In this document: positions 1 through 11,875 of the stretch, in pieces
How the letters are laid out: each line of letters opens with the position of its first letter
Numbering within the stretch: position 1 is the stretch's first letter
Source of the DNA: Halichoerus grypus
Taxonomy: Eukaryota > Chordata > Mammalia > Carnivora > Phocidae
Length of the DNA stretch: 64,000 bases
Reading direction: 5' to 3'
Assembly (NCBI RefSeq): GCF_964656455.1
Contig: NC_135716.1
Location: forward strand, 81,742,484-81,806,483
Notes under the pieces: model-generated
Seen by the model: the letters and a program-made list of their open reading frames with translations, nothing else
Told to the model about the DNA's origin: nothing
Databases searched by the model: none
Position numbers and translations under genes: made by a program

Positions 1-120
1 AACCCTTCAATGGCTATCTACTGGATAAAATCCAAACTACTTTCCATTGTATAGAAAGGCCTTTGTTACTGGTTATTTCTTGCTGCTCTAATCTCAAATT
101 CCCCAGCTCTACTCAAGTAT
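1..120 (+). repeat. L2-like LINE fragment
   Basis: The phrase around 28-110 (aaaatccaaactactt, then a C/T-rich stretch) resembles the part of mammalian L2 that reads 'aaatccaaactcctta...'. It is short and diverged and may continue left of the window. Family assignment is from memory, with low confidence. Confidence 0.3.
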
Positions 121-1485
121 TTTTAATTATTTCTTTAAGAAGGTGAAAACTAGACCATACTTTTAAGAAAGAGTTTCATCATCATCTCCCTGGTGAACTC
201 CGTGAACACAACTTTCTTTTTCCATCCAGCTGAGTTTATTGCTCTCCTTTATGTCATCACTGCACCTCTTACTTACCAACATTTTCACACATAAAATGAA
301 TACTTTTGTCTACTAAACCATAAACTCAGTGCTGAATCTGGATCAGTACCAATAAATATGTATGAACTAAATGATGTAAAGATGTAAATACAAATTGATG
401 TAAAGAACTTTGGCGACTATTTTACTAGCCTTAATTTCACTGCTAACCAAGATGATTTTAACTTACTTCCCCTTCCCTAAACTGGATGTGATATGCATCC
501 AGAGAATGTAAATTAACTGTGATTCAAGTGATGCTCCAAGAAGAAAAATAAACAACACATTCCAAATCAAATCCAAATGATGTTTTATCTATTCACTCTT
601 TGTATCTTATCACTGTTTTTTTTCATTAACATGCACTGAAATCTGAATTGTATTTGTTTGTACATAATAATACTATCTTTTATTTTGAGAGGTTACAACT
701 ATGCCTAATTTTACCAATGATTCCCAAACACCTAGCAATATTACGCTCCTGTGACTATTCAATGTGTGAGACTCTTATTAATTGCAATATTGCGTTATTG
801 TTTGTTAAAACTAGTTTCTGAGTAAATTTTGTAAGCTGCCATCAGATTCATTTCGTAATTTCATGATAAAATTCAGAAAGCTCCAAGCAGTAGGTCTAGA
901 TTATAATACCTAAAAACTATATTCTGAGGAAATTAGTATCTTTATCCTGTAAACAGCATAATTTTGTTTAAAATTTATGTTCTCCCATAAAATTTTAAGT
1001 CATCTGGCAATGATGAACAGACACATTTGTTAACCACAAGTGCTTACTGAACTATAAACAATTGTGCTTTCACTTCTTAATTCCACATTTTTTTTGCCTT
1101 TTCACCCAGTTTAAAATATTCTTCTCTAAAAGCCACAATAATCCTAAGCATGAAACAGAAATCTGAAACCCAACTCTTAAAAAAAAAAAAAAGACTAGAC
1201 AATACTGACCAGGCGATTGGAATGTTCATTACAGTCTGTAGTAATGAGAACAATCAGAATTTAGCAAAGCACACCAGCCACCTGGGATCACAGTGTCACA
1301 GTGCTACCACCAGGAATGTCACTGTGACTTGTTCTGCAGAGGTAGCTTGTACTGTTTTGGGAAAGGGTGAAGAGGTAATAGAAGGTCCAATTTTTTAAGA
1401 AATCCAAGTAAGAAAAAACTATACAAAGGTTCCAGGGAGACAGATTCCTAAGCAAAGTTTATACAAAACTGGACAAGAAGGGGTA
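121..1485. other. No recognisable feature
   Basis: AT-rich unique-looking sequence. The open frame at 1150-1398 has no splice or coding signature and contains a poly-lysine run from an A tract, so it is taken as chance. Confidence 0.5.
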
Positions 1486-1838
1486 CACTCTGGATTGAAT
1501 TTGTGTCCCCCACAAATTCATATGTTGAAGTCCTAATTCTCAGTGTGGCTGTATTTGGAGATAGAACATCCAATAAAGTAATTAAAGTTGAATGAGGCCA
1601 TAAGGTGGGGCTCAGATCTGATAGGATTAGTGTCCTTATAAGAAGAAACACCAGAAATCTCCCTCTCTCTCTACCAAGCATAGAGAAAAGACCACAAGAG
1701 CACACCACCAGAGAGCTGCTGCTTACAAACAAGGAAGAGCAGAGCTCTTACTAGAAATCTATGACCATGGTGGAACCCTGATCTGCTGTTTAAGCCACAC
1801 AGGTATTTTGTTATGGCAGCTCAAGCTAGGTACTGCCG
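1486..1838 (+). repeat. MaLR 5' LTR
   Basis: Begins near tggattgaatttgtgtccccc and has the characteristic segments attcatatgttgaagtccta, ggattagtgtccttata and a terminal gttatggcagc. The polyadenylation region near the end is degraded. Same orientation as the LTRs at 2002 and 3643. Confidence 0.65.
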
Positions 1839-2001
1839 TAACAAATACCTAAAAATGTGGAAGTAGCTTTAGAGCTGGGTAACAGGTAGAGGCTGGAGGA
1901 GTTCTGAGGTACATTCTAGAAATATGTATGTTACGGGTAATTCTGGTGAAATATCAAACAGAAATGAGGAGGAGATTATTAGAAACTGGAGGAAAGGAGA
2001 T

Positions 2002-2356
2002 TGCTATGAACTGAATGTTTTGTATCCCATCAAAATTCATATGTTGAGGTCCTAATCCCTAATGGTGTTATTTAGAGGTGGGGCTTTCAGAAATAATGAA
2101 GTCCTGAGGATGGAGCTCTTATGAATGGGACTGGTCTCTTACAATGAGACAGAAAAGAAATGATCTCTCTCTTTGCCATGATACAGCAAGAAGGTGGCCA
2201 TCTACAAACCAGAAAGCTGGCTTTCACCAGGAACCAAATCTACTGGCACCTTGAACTTGGACTTCCCAGAATCCAGAACTGTGAGAATTAAATACCTGTT
2301 GTTTAAGTTACTCAGTCTATGGTATTTTCTTACAGCAGCCCAAACTGATTAAGACA
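2002..2356 (+). repeat. MaLR LTR nested inside the older MaLR interior
   Basis: Starts TGCTATGAACTGAATG and ends ACTGATTAAGACA. It splits the internal region of the surrounding MaLR, which resumes at once after 2356, so it is a later solo LTR insertion. Expected 5-bp flanks (gagat / acaat) match only 3 of 5, consistent with age. Confidence 0.65.
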
Positions 2357-2409
2357 ACAATTTTTGTTATAAAGTAGCAAAGAACTCAGCTGAATTGTGT
2401 TCCAGTGTT

Positions 2410-2610
2410 GTTGCTTTTTTAAAGATTTTATTTATTTATTTGTCAGAGAGAGGGAGAGAGCATAAGCAGGGGGAGCAGCAGACAGAGGGAGAGGGAGAAG
2501 CAGACTCCCCGCTGAGCAAGGAGCCCAATGTGGGGCTCCATCCCAGGACCAGAGGATCATGACCTGAGCCGAAGGCAGACGCTTAACCGACTGAGCCACC
2601 CAGGCGCCCC
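2410..2610 (-). mobile_element. Can-SINE in MaLR interior
   Basis: Poly-T start (tail on the minus strand), gagagag/cagggggagcagcag body, and the tRNA-derived end gagccacccaggcgcccc. TSD tgttccagtgtt (2398-2409) and tgttctagtgtt (2611-2622), 11 of 12 matching. The surrounding MaLR text joins cleanly across it. Confidence 0.92.
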
Positions 2611-3642
2611 TGTTCTAGTGTTCTGTGAAAGACAGAACTTGTGAGCCACGAGATTGGACATTCAGCAGAGATTTCTAACTAAAATGTAAAATGTATAGCC
2701 TGCATCCTCCTGATTTCTTAAGAGTAAAATTCGAGAGGCGAGAGATGAATTGAAGAAGGAATTGTTAAGCAAAAAAGGAAGCAGCACTTCAAGACTTGGA
2801 AAATTCTCAACCTGTCCATATTGAAAAAAATGAGAAAGCATGTTGGAAGAGAACACCAAGGGTGTGACTAGACAATCACTTGATAAAGAGATTGTGGGAT
2901 GTAGGAGCAAAAACACTGCCATTTGAACTGAAGGAGACATACACCAGAAGGAATGAAGGAAGGCTGTCAGACTTCTTACATTCTGCAGGACAGGACAATA
3001 GGGCTATTCTTTTGTGAATGTGCATGATCCTTCAAAAAAGGATGAGGAGATCATCAGGGCTGCCACTCACCGCAGGGCTGATTATTTCCCCTGGTTTCCA
3101 AAGTATGGGTCTACCTTTTTGGTTTAGGTGGGCCAAAATGTCCCCTCCTTGCCTCAGTGGTGAGGTCTTTGCAGAAAGCCCTAAGGGTGCAAGGCCCCAC
3201 AGAGCCATGGGGATAATCCTGGCATCCCAGTAGACCTGGAGGGCAGAGCACTGAACCAAAGGGAATTCTCCCTGAGCCTTAAAATCTAATGGAATTTTCC
3301 ATGGTAGTTTTTGAACTTACTTGAGACTTATCACCCATTTCTTCCTTCCCATTTCTTCCTTTTGAAATGGAAATGTCTATCCTATACCTGTCCCAGCATT
3401 ATATTTGGAAGCACATAAACTTGTCTGGTTTCACAGGCTCATAGCTGTTGAGGAATTATGCCACTGGATGAATGGTACTTCGACTCCCACTCACCTCTGA
3501 TTTAGATGATATTTAGATGAGACTTTGGACATTAGACTTTAAGTTGATACTGGAATGACTTAAGACTTTCAGGGCTGTTGGGATGAAATGAATGTATTTT
3601 GCATGTGAGAAGGGCATGAATTTTGGGAGGCCTTGGGCAAAA

Positions 3643-4038
3643 TGCTTTGGACTGAATGTTTGTGTCCCCCCAAATTCATATGTGAAGTCCTAATCCTAAC
3701 CTTCCATGTAGCTATATTTAGAGATGGTGCTTCTAAGGAAGGAATTAAGGTTAAATGAGGTCATAAGGATGGGGGCACAGATTCATTAGGATTAGTGTCC
3801 TTATAAGAAGATGCACCAGCAGTCTGTCTTTCCTCTTGTGCACAAAGAGGTCATGTGAGCACACAGCTAGATGCAGCTGTCTATAAGCCAGGAAGAAAGC
3901 TCTCACTGGGACTGGATCATGGTGGTTGACACCTTGATCTCAGAATTCCAGCCTCTAAAACTGTGAGAAATAAATGTCTGTTGTTTAAGACCCCTGATCT
4001 GTGGCACTTTGTTATGGCAACCTGGGCTGACTGAGACA
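3643..4038 (+). repeat. MaLR 3' LTR
   Basis: Starts tgctttggactgaatgtttg and ends ggctgactgagaca. Contains a polyadenylation-type AATAAA in ctgtgagaaataaatgtctg (about 3962-3981). It follows the typical MaLR internal end (cagggctgttgggatgaaat, then tgtgagaagggcatga). Confidence 0.7.
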
Positions 4039-5175
4039 GGGGCCATTACAGGTTAACCTTTCCAAGGAGTGAAGTGTATAGGACCACTGAATGTGCATAC
4101 TGCCCCTTCCACTCTGAGTACTCACAAAGCAAGGTCCTCTTTATTAAAAAACTTCCTCACTTAAAACACCTTATTTCCTAACACTGTAGGTAATATTTTT
4201 GGCCCATAAAATAGGTTTTAAGTGGTGTCCAAAAATCACACTGAAAACAACTTTTAGGCTAAAGAGAAAGTATAGAAATAGATATCTAAATATCCCTTCT
4301 TTAAATGTAACATCAACTGAAAAATAAATCTGTTGAGAAAAATTTCAGGAATCATTAAATAGCAACTAATTGTGGATGATTAGAAGAATGCTCTAGAGTT
4401 TAGAGGCTCACACCCACCATCCTCTAAACAATACTGAAGAAGCCCAGAACTGCATGTGCATCTGTACAGAACAGCACACCCTCTACATGTGGTAACACTA
4501 TAAATCTGTGTAGCAAAAAGAGCTGAAAATACACTTACTGATGCACTCACTAACAGAGTCCAGGGTGCCACTACTTCCATGTTATTCTTGATACTTATTC
4601 CATATCAACCCTCAACCCACTCCCCCTCAGTAACAACTATTAATACAAAAAATAATGGAATGAATGGTTAACACTTTTATCTCTGAACATTTAATGAGAT
4701 AAATTACCAGCTGCTGTTCTCTATTTTTAATAAAGGATATTCTAATGAACAACTTCTAATTCATTAGTTAAGTCACTTTATATTAGGTCAAAATGGGCAA
4801 AACCTACAATTAACCAGAGCAGTGCACGTCCTAACGAGTACAGCAAATTCACAACTACTAAACAAAAGTATTTTAGTCTTGGGTGCTGTCTCTTTTCAAC
4901 AACATTATAACAAACACTAACAGGGGAGAGGGGAGGAAAGGAGAAGGGAAATTAGCTTAAGGATTAAAATGAGATGATGTCATGAAAATGCCTCTTTCAA
5001 AAAGCATGCAGGGAGAGACCAGAGAGTTCCAATCACGGAAAAAGTGCAAGGGATGTAAAACACGTACAGGGACTCCTTAGTGAAAAATGCTCAGAGTGCG
5101 TTTACATGGAAACACCACACAAGACAAGGTAAAACAGCAAGACAGAATTTTAAAAATAGAAAGAACCCAACGTTT
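4039..5175. other. No recognisable feature
   Basis: AT-rich sequence with no clear repeat or exon. A purine run (ggggagaggggaggaaagga) lies at 4923-4942. Confidence 0.5.
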
Positions 5176-5300
5176 AACAATTTCAACTCTTATCAGTAAA
5201 GAAAGTGAGGCACAGATCACATGACCCACATAGGCTTTTGGCTCTGGCAGAGCTGGGACCAAAACCAGTATCTCCCTACTAGGACCATGTTTGCACTCAG
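5176..5300 (-). repeat. MIR fragment
   Basis: agaaagtgaggcacagatcacatgaccc...gcagagctgggacc matches the reverse complement of the MIR core (gaaactgaggcacagagag...ggcagagccgggatt). Diverged ancient SINE; no boundaries visible. The next bases to about 5395 (aaacacttcttgaggtaccaggcactgg) look like an L2 end in the same direction. Confidence 0.5.
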
Positions 5301-5639
5301 ATGTCATGTAATGTTTTTAAACTCACCACTGACATCTATTTATTTATTTCATAAACACTTCTTGAGGTACCAGGCACTGGAATTGCTAGGTAAGCCCTAT
5401 ATATTTTTGCAGCACTCTGCTCAGTTATTATTTACTTATACTTTGTATAATTACAGTATAACAAGATACTGGCAGTAAAATTACAGACAAAGTGAGAAAA
5501 GTATATTAGGCCCAGTAGCCAAACGTATCATGAAGGACATAGCTGACCCACGAAGGAAGTATTTAGTGTTGTGCACATGTGTGTGGTAGCACAGAAAGGG
5601 GGCAGTGGGAAATGAGACTACACCAGGTAGGCTGGGCCA

Positions 5640-6430
5640 AGAATGTGACCAAGAATGCCACACAAGACAGCTTAAAGGTGGTGAACACTTATTCCAACGA
5701 CAAGAAAGAGTCAAAAGAAATTTTAAAGCAGAAGCGTGAAATTATCAGATTTGCCTTTTAGGATGATGACCCTGATAGGCTGAAAATGAGGAAAGGTCAG
5801 TGGCAGGGAGACCAGATGGAAACTGACACAATCATCCAGGCATGAGGGACTCTGAGCCTTAACTAGTAGCAGATGGGATAAATGAAGAGATCTGACTTAA
5901 GAGACAGTTCTGAGGCTGAATCACCAGAATCTAGGGGTGAGATGGATTGAAAAAAATGTACAAGAAAGTCCAACTGAAAACTGCTCAATCAATAGACCAG
6001 GGAAGGCAAGTGCTGGGGCATACTGGGTCTGTGGAACCTGCAGAATTCTTAGGTGTTGGTGGGGCTGGGGCTGGGCCAAGAAAGGCAGCAGGACACAGAA
6101 TTACCAAGCTTCCTGGCAGTCCTTGGGGAGGCAGCATAGAGATCCTCGATTACCCATCAAGGGCATATAGGACAGGAAGAGGGCTAGGACAGAAGTCTGA
6201 GGAACATCTGCTGAAGCTGCACACAAAAGAGGAGCCAGCAAAGAACCAACAAGGAAAATGAAAAAGAACCAACAAGGAAAATGAACATGAGAAGAGGCAA
6301 ACCAGGAAGGAGCACTATCCTTAAAGCAAGGGTGACCAGCTGTGTTGAGTGCTGCAGAAAGATAGCAATTAATGGAAATGAAGCATCACACTAGGATGAA
6401 AAGGGGTGTGAAAGCAGGCCTCCTGGCCAC
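5640..6430 (+). repeat. Ancient interspersed-repeat text, family not assigned
   Basis: Phrases such as gagaccagatggaaactgacacaatcatccaggcatgag and gtgttgagtgctgcagaaagatagcaatta recur in mammalian genomes as a moderately repeated, purine-rich element. A similar register appears at 47570-48300. I cannot name the family. The open frames at 5937-6261 run through this text and have no other support. A 23-bp tandem duplication sits at 6240-6284. Confidence 0.3.
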
Positions 6431-7388
6431 TCATTTAAATCACTATCACAATACAAGAACACAGCTTCTAATTTTTTTACAACTTTACAAGGCATTTTAC
6501 TAATCCAAGAACTTGTTTTTTCTGTGTGCAGGCTGAAAAGGTTCCCATTTGTTAAGAGGAAAATTTACAAGTGCATCTGTTCAGAAATATAGGTGGGACT
6601 GTGTGATGAGCTGGAGCCCATTCTTAGATCACTTTCTTTTAGTACGATTCACACTGGTGACCAAACAGTTCTACCTGGCACTCTTCCTCGGCAATCTCTG
6701 CTGAAAGATAGGCACAGACAAGTCTGGGCTTGTCCTCTCAAGCCATCTACTCCAGGCAACAGGTCCCAAGTGCAAAACCTATAACCCCTTTGAAAATAAA
6801 AATGAGCTGAAGAAATCTGGAAAACTAGATTGGTGGAAAGGTTAAGACGACAAACATAAGATTTCACAGCATGGACAAATGCCAGTGTGATACTGAACTA
6901 GGCTAGAGAGTAAAAAAGACAATCGGTTCAAGAAAGCCAAAAAAAAAAAAAAAGCTGCCCTGCCAGTATCAATACTTTCCTAATGGTTGAAATCAGGGTT
7001 TTTAAGATGTAGATAATGTTCATCATTGACAAGGTCCCAACTGAACACTGCGAATGAATTTTTATTTATTGAACCACATATGGAATGCAACAGGAAACAT
7101 GTTTTACCTACTACATAATTCATTCAGAATGGGCTAACTGTGCAGTCTTATTTTTGGATCATTTACAACAGAAATAAAGATTCTTTTAAACCTCAGGCCT
7201 ATGAGAAAACAATCTTAAAACTGTAAACTACTATTCTTCTTTTCATATAAAAAGAAATGGAGACAGCATAAATTAAGTAAATCTACAGGGAAACCGAAAG
7301 CATCACTGAATTCTGCTGTGTCACCAAACCACATTTTATAGATTTTTTACATAGAAAAATTCATAAGAAATAACTTATTTTTAAGAAT
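6431..7388. other. No recognisable feature
   Basis: AT-rich unique-looking sequence with an A13-14 run near 6940. No exon-like frame with splice signals seen. Confidence 0.45.
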
Positions 7389-7398
7389 TGAAGGTAAA

Positions 7399-7598
7399 GG
7401 GGCGCCTGGGTGGCTCAGTCGTTAAGCGTCTGCCTTCGGCTCAGGTCATGATCCCAGGGTCCTGGGATTGTGCCCCATGTCGGGCTCCCTGCTCAGCAGG
7501 GAGTCTGCTTCTCCCTCTCCCACTCCCCCTGCTTATGTTCCCTCTCTCGCTGTCTCTCTCTCTGTCAAAAAAATAAATGAAATCTTAAAAAAAAAAAA
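7399..7598 (+). mobile_element. Can-SINE, full length
   Basis: GGGGCGCCTGGGTGGCTCAG head, the gtcgttaagcg variant and the 'tgttccctctctcgctgtctctctctctgtc' tail type (subfamily B of this window), with an interrupted A tail. TSD tgaaggtaaa at 7389-7398 and 7599-7608, 10 of 10 identical, so this is a young insertion. Confidence 0.95.
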
Positions 7599-7608
7599 TG
7601 AAGGTAAA

Positions 7609-9314
7609 AATGGATGTGGCAGAAGCAGCTAAAGTGTGACAGGTACACTAGCCAGAGAGCTGAGTTTGGTATTAAGCATTCCTTCCTCTATTTCTCAGAT
7701 CCCATCATTTATTTTTAATAAAGTTATGAAATAAATTATGAAAGTCCTCTGTTAACTTACACTTAAAAGGATCATTGGAAATTGTAGTTATTTAGGACAT
7801 GAAATCACAGCTCTAACAGTGGACAAACTAATATCACAGTTTGTTTCCTGACTTGACTACCTCAGCCTAGAGTATTCATGTGAATTCTTCTTGCAGATGA
7901 TGGCAAAGAACCATATTAAATACCATGGCTACAGTAAAATGTGGGTAGAAAAGAGACAAAATAAAGCTTAGACATGTAATTGGCTTTCTGGTTTTATTGG
8001 TTAGAGGGAAGCTGGAGATAATCCAGAGACAGCTCTCTTGACCCCAAAGGAAAGGGGAAGTTAAGAAAAGGAACTACAGCAAACCCTCTCCAGCCAAACT
8101 GTAGTTGACCCACACTGAGTAGGTCATAGCAGTGTCCCTTCAATTGAAACTAGGGTGGTAAATAAGGTAGATCAGGGAGTTTAAGAAAAGAATTTAAATG
8201 ACTTTTTAAAGACTCTGGACTATAAAACCAACAACCCTTCTTCAATCCATGTCATTCTCATTCTGTAAATCTAAATAAACATACACTGTTTTATAAACTT
8301 GTCCTATTATGCCCAAAATCCCCTATGTCCCTACAGAAACAAAATATTTAAAAGGCATAAAGTATTGCCCCAAATTGGACAAATTAAATGAACAGGTCAC
8401 CACAGCTCTCTTTCCTAATTTTAAAAACACCGCTACAGGAGACTTAGATGAAATCATATGTATTTACTAACAATTATTTTTCATCTAAATAAAGGGCTCT
8501 TAATTTGCCAATCAACTTGCTTTGGTAGGAATAATCAGCCTAACATTTTCTACCCCAAATTATTCTTTAATTATGAGAAAATACTGCAGCAAAGATAAGT
8601 CTTTTAGACACACACATATCTACACAGGATTCTTGACTCTTCTTCCTGCTCACACCACTGTTTCTGTATAGAAAATGCTGGCCCTGACATTCCTTCTTCC
8701 TCTCTTGACCACTCAAGCAGTGAGTCTGAAAAATGACCCCATTTTCAGGGGCTTCCCAGCCTCAGAGGGGTCCCTTGAAAGCAATGAGAAAGAGGCAGGG
8801 GCCATATTTCTAGCTGCCTGTTCCCAACAGGGCCAAAGGGACCCTACTTCAGGTCCTGCAGCCACTACTCCTGAGCTTGGCCAGAGGGACTCTGGGGGCA
8901 GTGGGTGCCCTCAGGGCCAGTGTTCTTCCATTCTCAGCCTTCCTTTGCATCAAGAGCACGGAAATGTCTGTGTAAGGTTTGTGCAGGTAACAAGGAGAGC
9001 CCCAGGAGGAGTGCCTAATGGGAACTTGTAGTGTCAGAGATTACAAAACAAAGCCTCTGAGCTTGTTCACAGCTGATCACGCTCAAGGACAAACAACACC
9101 TTATACTCTGAGTTTCGAAAACCTGCCTCACTGGAAAAACCAGGCTCATTATTGAGCTATTCACCTCCCGATACAATGGTACACATTTTAGTAGTTCATA
9201 AGTAAAATCCAAGGTGCTATTTGCTACCTCACATTTTTCTCCCTTCTTCTTTAATTATAAAAGCAATATATTTGATTTTGATAAATTTCTTCTTTTATAA
9301 AAGAAATTCTGTCC
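7609..9314. other. No supported gene; unique-looking
   Basis: Mostly AT-rich. A more GC-rich block at about 8675-9031 holds a 118-codon open frame starting with a hydrophobic stretch. It has no recognisable domain, no splice context and no second signal, so I do not call it a gene. Confidence 0.4.
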
Positions 9315-9325
9315 CAACACCTTTT

Positions 9326-9529
9326 GCTTTATTTTTATTTTTTTAGATTTTATTTATTTATTTATTTGAGCGAGAGAGAGACAGAGAGAGAGAGCACAAG
9401 CAGGGGCAGCAGCAGAGGGAGAGGTAGAAGTAGGCAGGGAGCTTGACACGGGGCTTGATCCCAGGGCCCTGAGATCATAACCTGAGCCGAAGGCAGACGC
9501 TTAACCGACTGAGCCACCCAGGCACTCCT
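9326..9529 (-). mobile_element. Can-SINE
   Basis: Poly-T then ttagattttatttattta, a GA-rich stretch, and end gagccacccaggcactcc. TSD caacacctttt at 9315-9325 and 9530-9540 (11 of 11). Confidence 0.93.
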
Positions 9530-9540
9530 CAACACCTTTT

Positions 9541-10383
9541 CTAATGATAACCTTTGTTTGCTGGTTTTCTACAATTTTATAATATTTACTAATACTTCCA
9601 AACTGTTATACAATGTGAAGAAAGCCTAAAAGCATTAGAGTTGCTCCAGAGCACTATCCTGAGTATTTATTATAGTTGATCATCAGCACAAGGAATAGTA
9701 TATGGATTCCTTCTATTTCTCTTGAAATTGTATAAATAAAATATTCTTCAAGGAGTAATTCACTGTAGTCACTCTCTCTACAATTCCTAAGGACTAATAC
9801 ACTTTATTTCTTCTGGTCTTGTTTCTTTTGTCTGATTTTCCAAAAAGCACTTCAATAAGTAAAATTTTACAGACATTATTAAAACATCTTCAAGTGCAAA
9901 ATACTGTTTTGCTTCCTTCTAAAGAATAAAGCTTTACTATTTTAAATAAGAAAGCAAGAAATAATTAATTATAATGCTATAACAGGGTCAGACAGCTATG
10001 TCAGTGGTGGCAGGATATATGTTGCTTAATAAAAGCTTGAATAAATGAATAAAAGAAATAAGAGTAGTAAGAGTAATGGTGGTTATAGTGGTACTTACTT
10101 TATATGTACATGTTAAGCTGCATGTCTACATTTTCTGGTCTTATTTCTTTGTGTTATGTTTCAACACAAAATATAATTGAAGAAAAGGAAATATTCACAT
10201 GGTAAAAAGGCATTTAAACAAAAATTCTGTTGCATCCCGAATTTTCCAAAGGTTTAAATTGTACTTTTATATTTCGTTGCCTGAATATAATATATACTAA
10301 GTAAATTGCCTCTTATTGGGCTTCAATAATAACCTTAAGAAATCTTCCAATTATAATGATTTTGCACAAAAGGAAAAACACTT
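9541..10383. other. No recognisable feature
   Basis: AT-rich unique-looking DNA with scattered short A and T runs. Confidence 0.45.
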
Positions 10384-10402
10384 AAAATATGGGCTATTCA
10401 GG

Positions 10403-10510
10403 GGGCCTTCTCACGGAGCCTGCTTCTCCCTCTCCCATTCCCCCTGCTTGTGTTCCCTCTCTCGCTGTGTCTCTCTCTGTCAAATAAATAAACAAAATCT
10501 TTTTTAAAAA
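10403..10510 (+). mobile_element. 5'-truncated Can-SINE with long TSD
   Basis: Only the 3' half remains (gcctgcttctccctctccca through gtcaaataaataaacaaaatctt plus A). The tRNA-derived head with its pol III boxes is missing. It is flanked by aaatatgggctattcagg at 10385-10402 and 10511-10528 (18 of 18), so the short form was the inserted form and not a later deletion across a boundary. Confidence 0.9.
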
Positions 10511-10768
10511 AAATATGGGCTATTCAGGCCAACAGGTACATGAAAAGATGTACAACATCACTAATTACTAGGGAAATGAAAATCAAAACCACAGTGAGAT
10601 ATCACCTCACACCTGTTCGAATGGCTAGCATTAAAAAGAAAAACAGTAACAAATGCTGGCAAGGATGTGGAGAAAAGGAAACCTTTGTACACTGTTGGTG
10701 GGGATGTAAATTGATATAACCACTGTGGAAAACAGTATGGAAGTTCCCCCCCAAAAATTAAAAATAGA

Positions 10769-10950
10769 GGGGCACCTGGGTGGCTCAGTTGGTTAAGCGT
10801 CTGTCTTCGGCTCAGGTCGTGATCTCGGGGTCCTGGGATCGAGCCACGCTTCGGGCTCCCTGCTCAACAGGGAGTCTGCTTCTCCCTTTCCCTCTGCCTC
10901 TGCCCTGACTCATTCTCTCTCCAATAAATAAATAAAGTCTTTAAAAAAAA
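10769..10950 (+). mobile_element. Can-SINE nested in L1
   Basis: Head ggggcacctgggtggctcag, body gctccctgctcaacagggag, tail aataaataaataaagtcttt. Flanking attaaaaatag at 10757-10767 and again after the A tail (about 10950-10960) is the TSD. L1 ORF2 text continues across it. Confidence 0.92.
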
Positions 10951-11134
10951 TTAAAAATAGAAATACCATATGATCCAGCAATTCTACTTCTGGGCATTTA
11001 TTCAAAGAAAGTGAAAACACTAACTTGAAAAGATATCTGCACTCCCATGTTCACAGCAGAACTTTTTACAATAGCAGAGATATGGAAACTACCTAAGAGT
11101 CCATCAATAGATGAATGGATGAAAAAAATGTGGT

Positions 11135-11170
11135 ATGTGTATATGTATATATATATATATATATATATAC
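11135..11170 (+). repeat. (TA)n microsatellite in L1
   Basis: tgtgtatatgtatatat... TA-rich array directly after the L1 phrase atgtggtat, at the position where other L1s in the window carry (CA)n. Confidence 0.9.
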
Positions 11171-11489
11171 ACATGCATAGATACACACACAATAGAATAT
11201 ATATATATAAAATAATGGAACACTAATGGAATACTATTCAGCTATAAGAAGGAAATATCCTGCCATTTGTGACAACATGGATGGACCCTGAGGGCATTAT
11301 GCTAAATGAAATAAGTCAAAGAAAGAAAAATATTGTATTATCTCATTAATAGGTGAAATCTAAAAAAAATAAAAACAAAACAAAAAACAAAAAATACCCA
11401 AATTCACAGCGAGAGATCAGATTTGTGGTTACCAGAGGTGGAAGCGAGTGAGCACACACGTGTGCACACATGCATGTGCATGCATATGC

Positions 11490-11490
11490 A

Positions 11491-11518
<28 letters not shown>
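11490..11518 (+). repeat. (TG)n microsatellite
   Basis: About 14 TG units following alternating purine-pyrimidine text (acacacgtgtgcacacatgc), inside L1 3' UTR sequence. Confidence 0.9.
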
Positions 11519-11521
<3 letters not shown>

Positions 11522-11680
11522 GGAATTGGATGAAGATTATCAAAAGGTATAAACTTCCAGTTATAAGATATATAAGTACTAGGGATGTAACCTACAAAAG
11601 TGACTACAGCTAATGCTAAAACAGTAAATCCTAATAGTTCTCATCATAAGAAAAAAATATTGTTTTTCTTTTTTATTTAT

Positions 11681-11875
11681 TTTTTTAAAGATTTTATTTC
11701 TTTATTTGACAGAGAGAGACACAGTGAGAGAGGGAACACAAGCAGGGGGAGTGGGAGAGGGAGAAGCAGGTTTCCCGGCTGAGCAGGGAGCCTGATGCGG
11801 GTCTCGATCCCAGGACCCTGGGATCTGACCTGAGCCTAAGGCAGACGCTTAACGACTCAGCCACCCAGGCGCCCC
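11681..11875 (-). mobile_element. Can-SINE nested in L1 3' UTR
   Basis: aaagattttatttctttatttgacagag...gccacccaggcgcccc. The 'gacacagtgagagagggaacacaagcaggggg' stretch is the reverse complement of the subfamily-B tail. TSD lies in T-rich sequence and is unclear. Confidence 0.9.

Larger units (their letters stand above)
1486..4038 (+). mobile_element. ERVL-MaLR element, near full length, interrupted
   Basis: Order seen: 5' LTR (1486-1838), start of internal region (1839-2001), a second LTR (2002-2356), more internal sequence (2357-3642, with a SINE at 2410-2610), and 3' LTR (3643-4038). The internal text matches the usual non-coding MaLR interior on both sides of the inserted LTR (for example gctgaattgtgttccag at 2390-2406). 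The interior has no intact gag, pol or env frame. Without the two later insertions the element is about 2 kb, normal for MaLR. It is an old, inert endogenous retroviral copy. Whether it is MST or MLT1 is uncertain. Confidence 0.7.

Noticed and set aside
5937..6261. Overlapping 77- and 104-codon frames
   Set aside because: Lie in an ancient repeat-like purine-rich stretch with a 23-bp tandem duplication at the end. No coding support.
7399..7500. tRNA gene
   Set aside because: The tRNA-like head with A and B box text here and in the other Can-SINEs is SINE sequence and cannot fold into a full tRNA. No genuine tRNA gene was seen.
8675..9031. 118-codon frame with a signal-peptide-like start
   Set aside because: GC-rich block gives long frames by chance. 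No recognisable domain, no promoter or polyadenylation context and no splice sites bounding it. Could be rechecked by a protein search.
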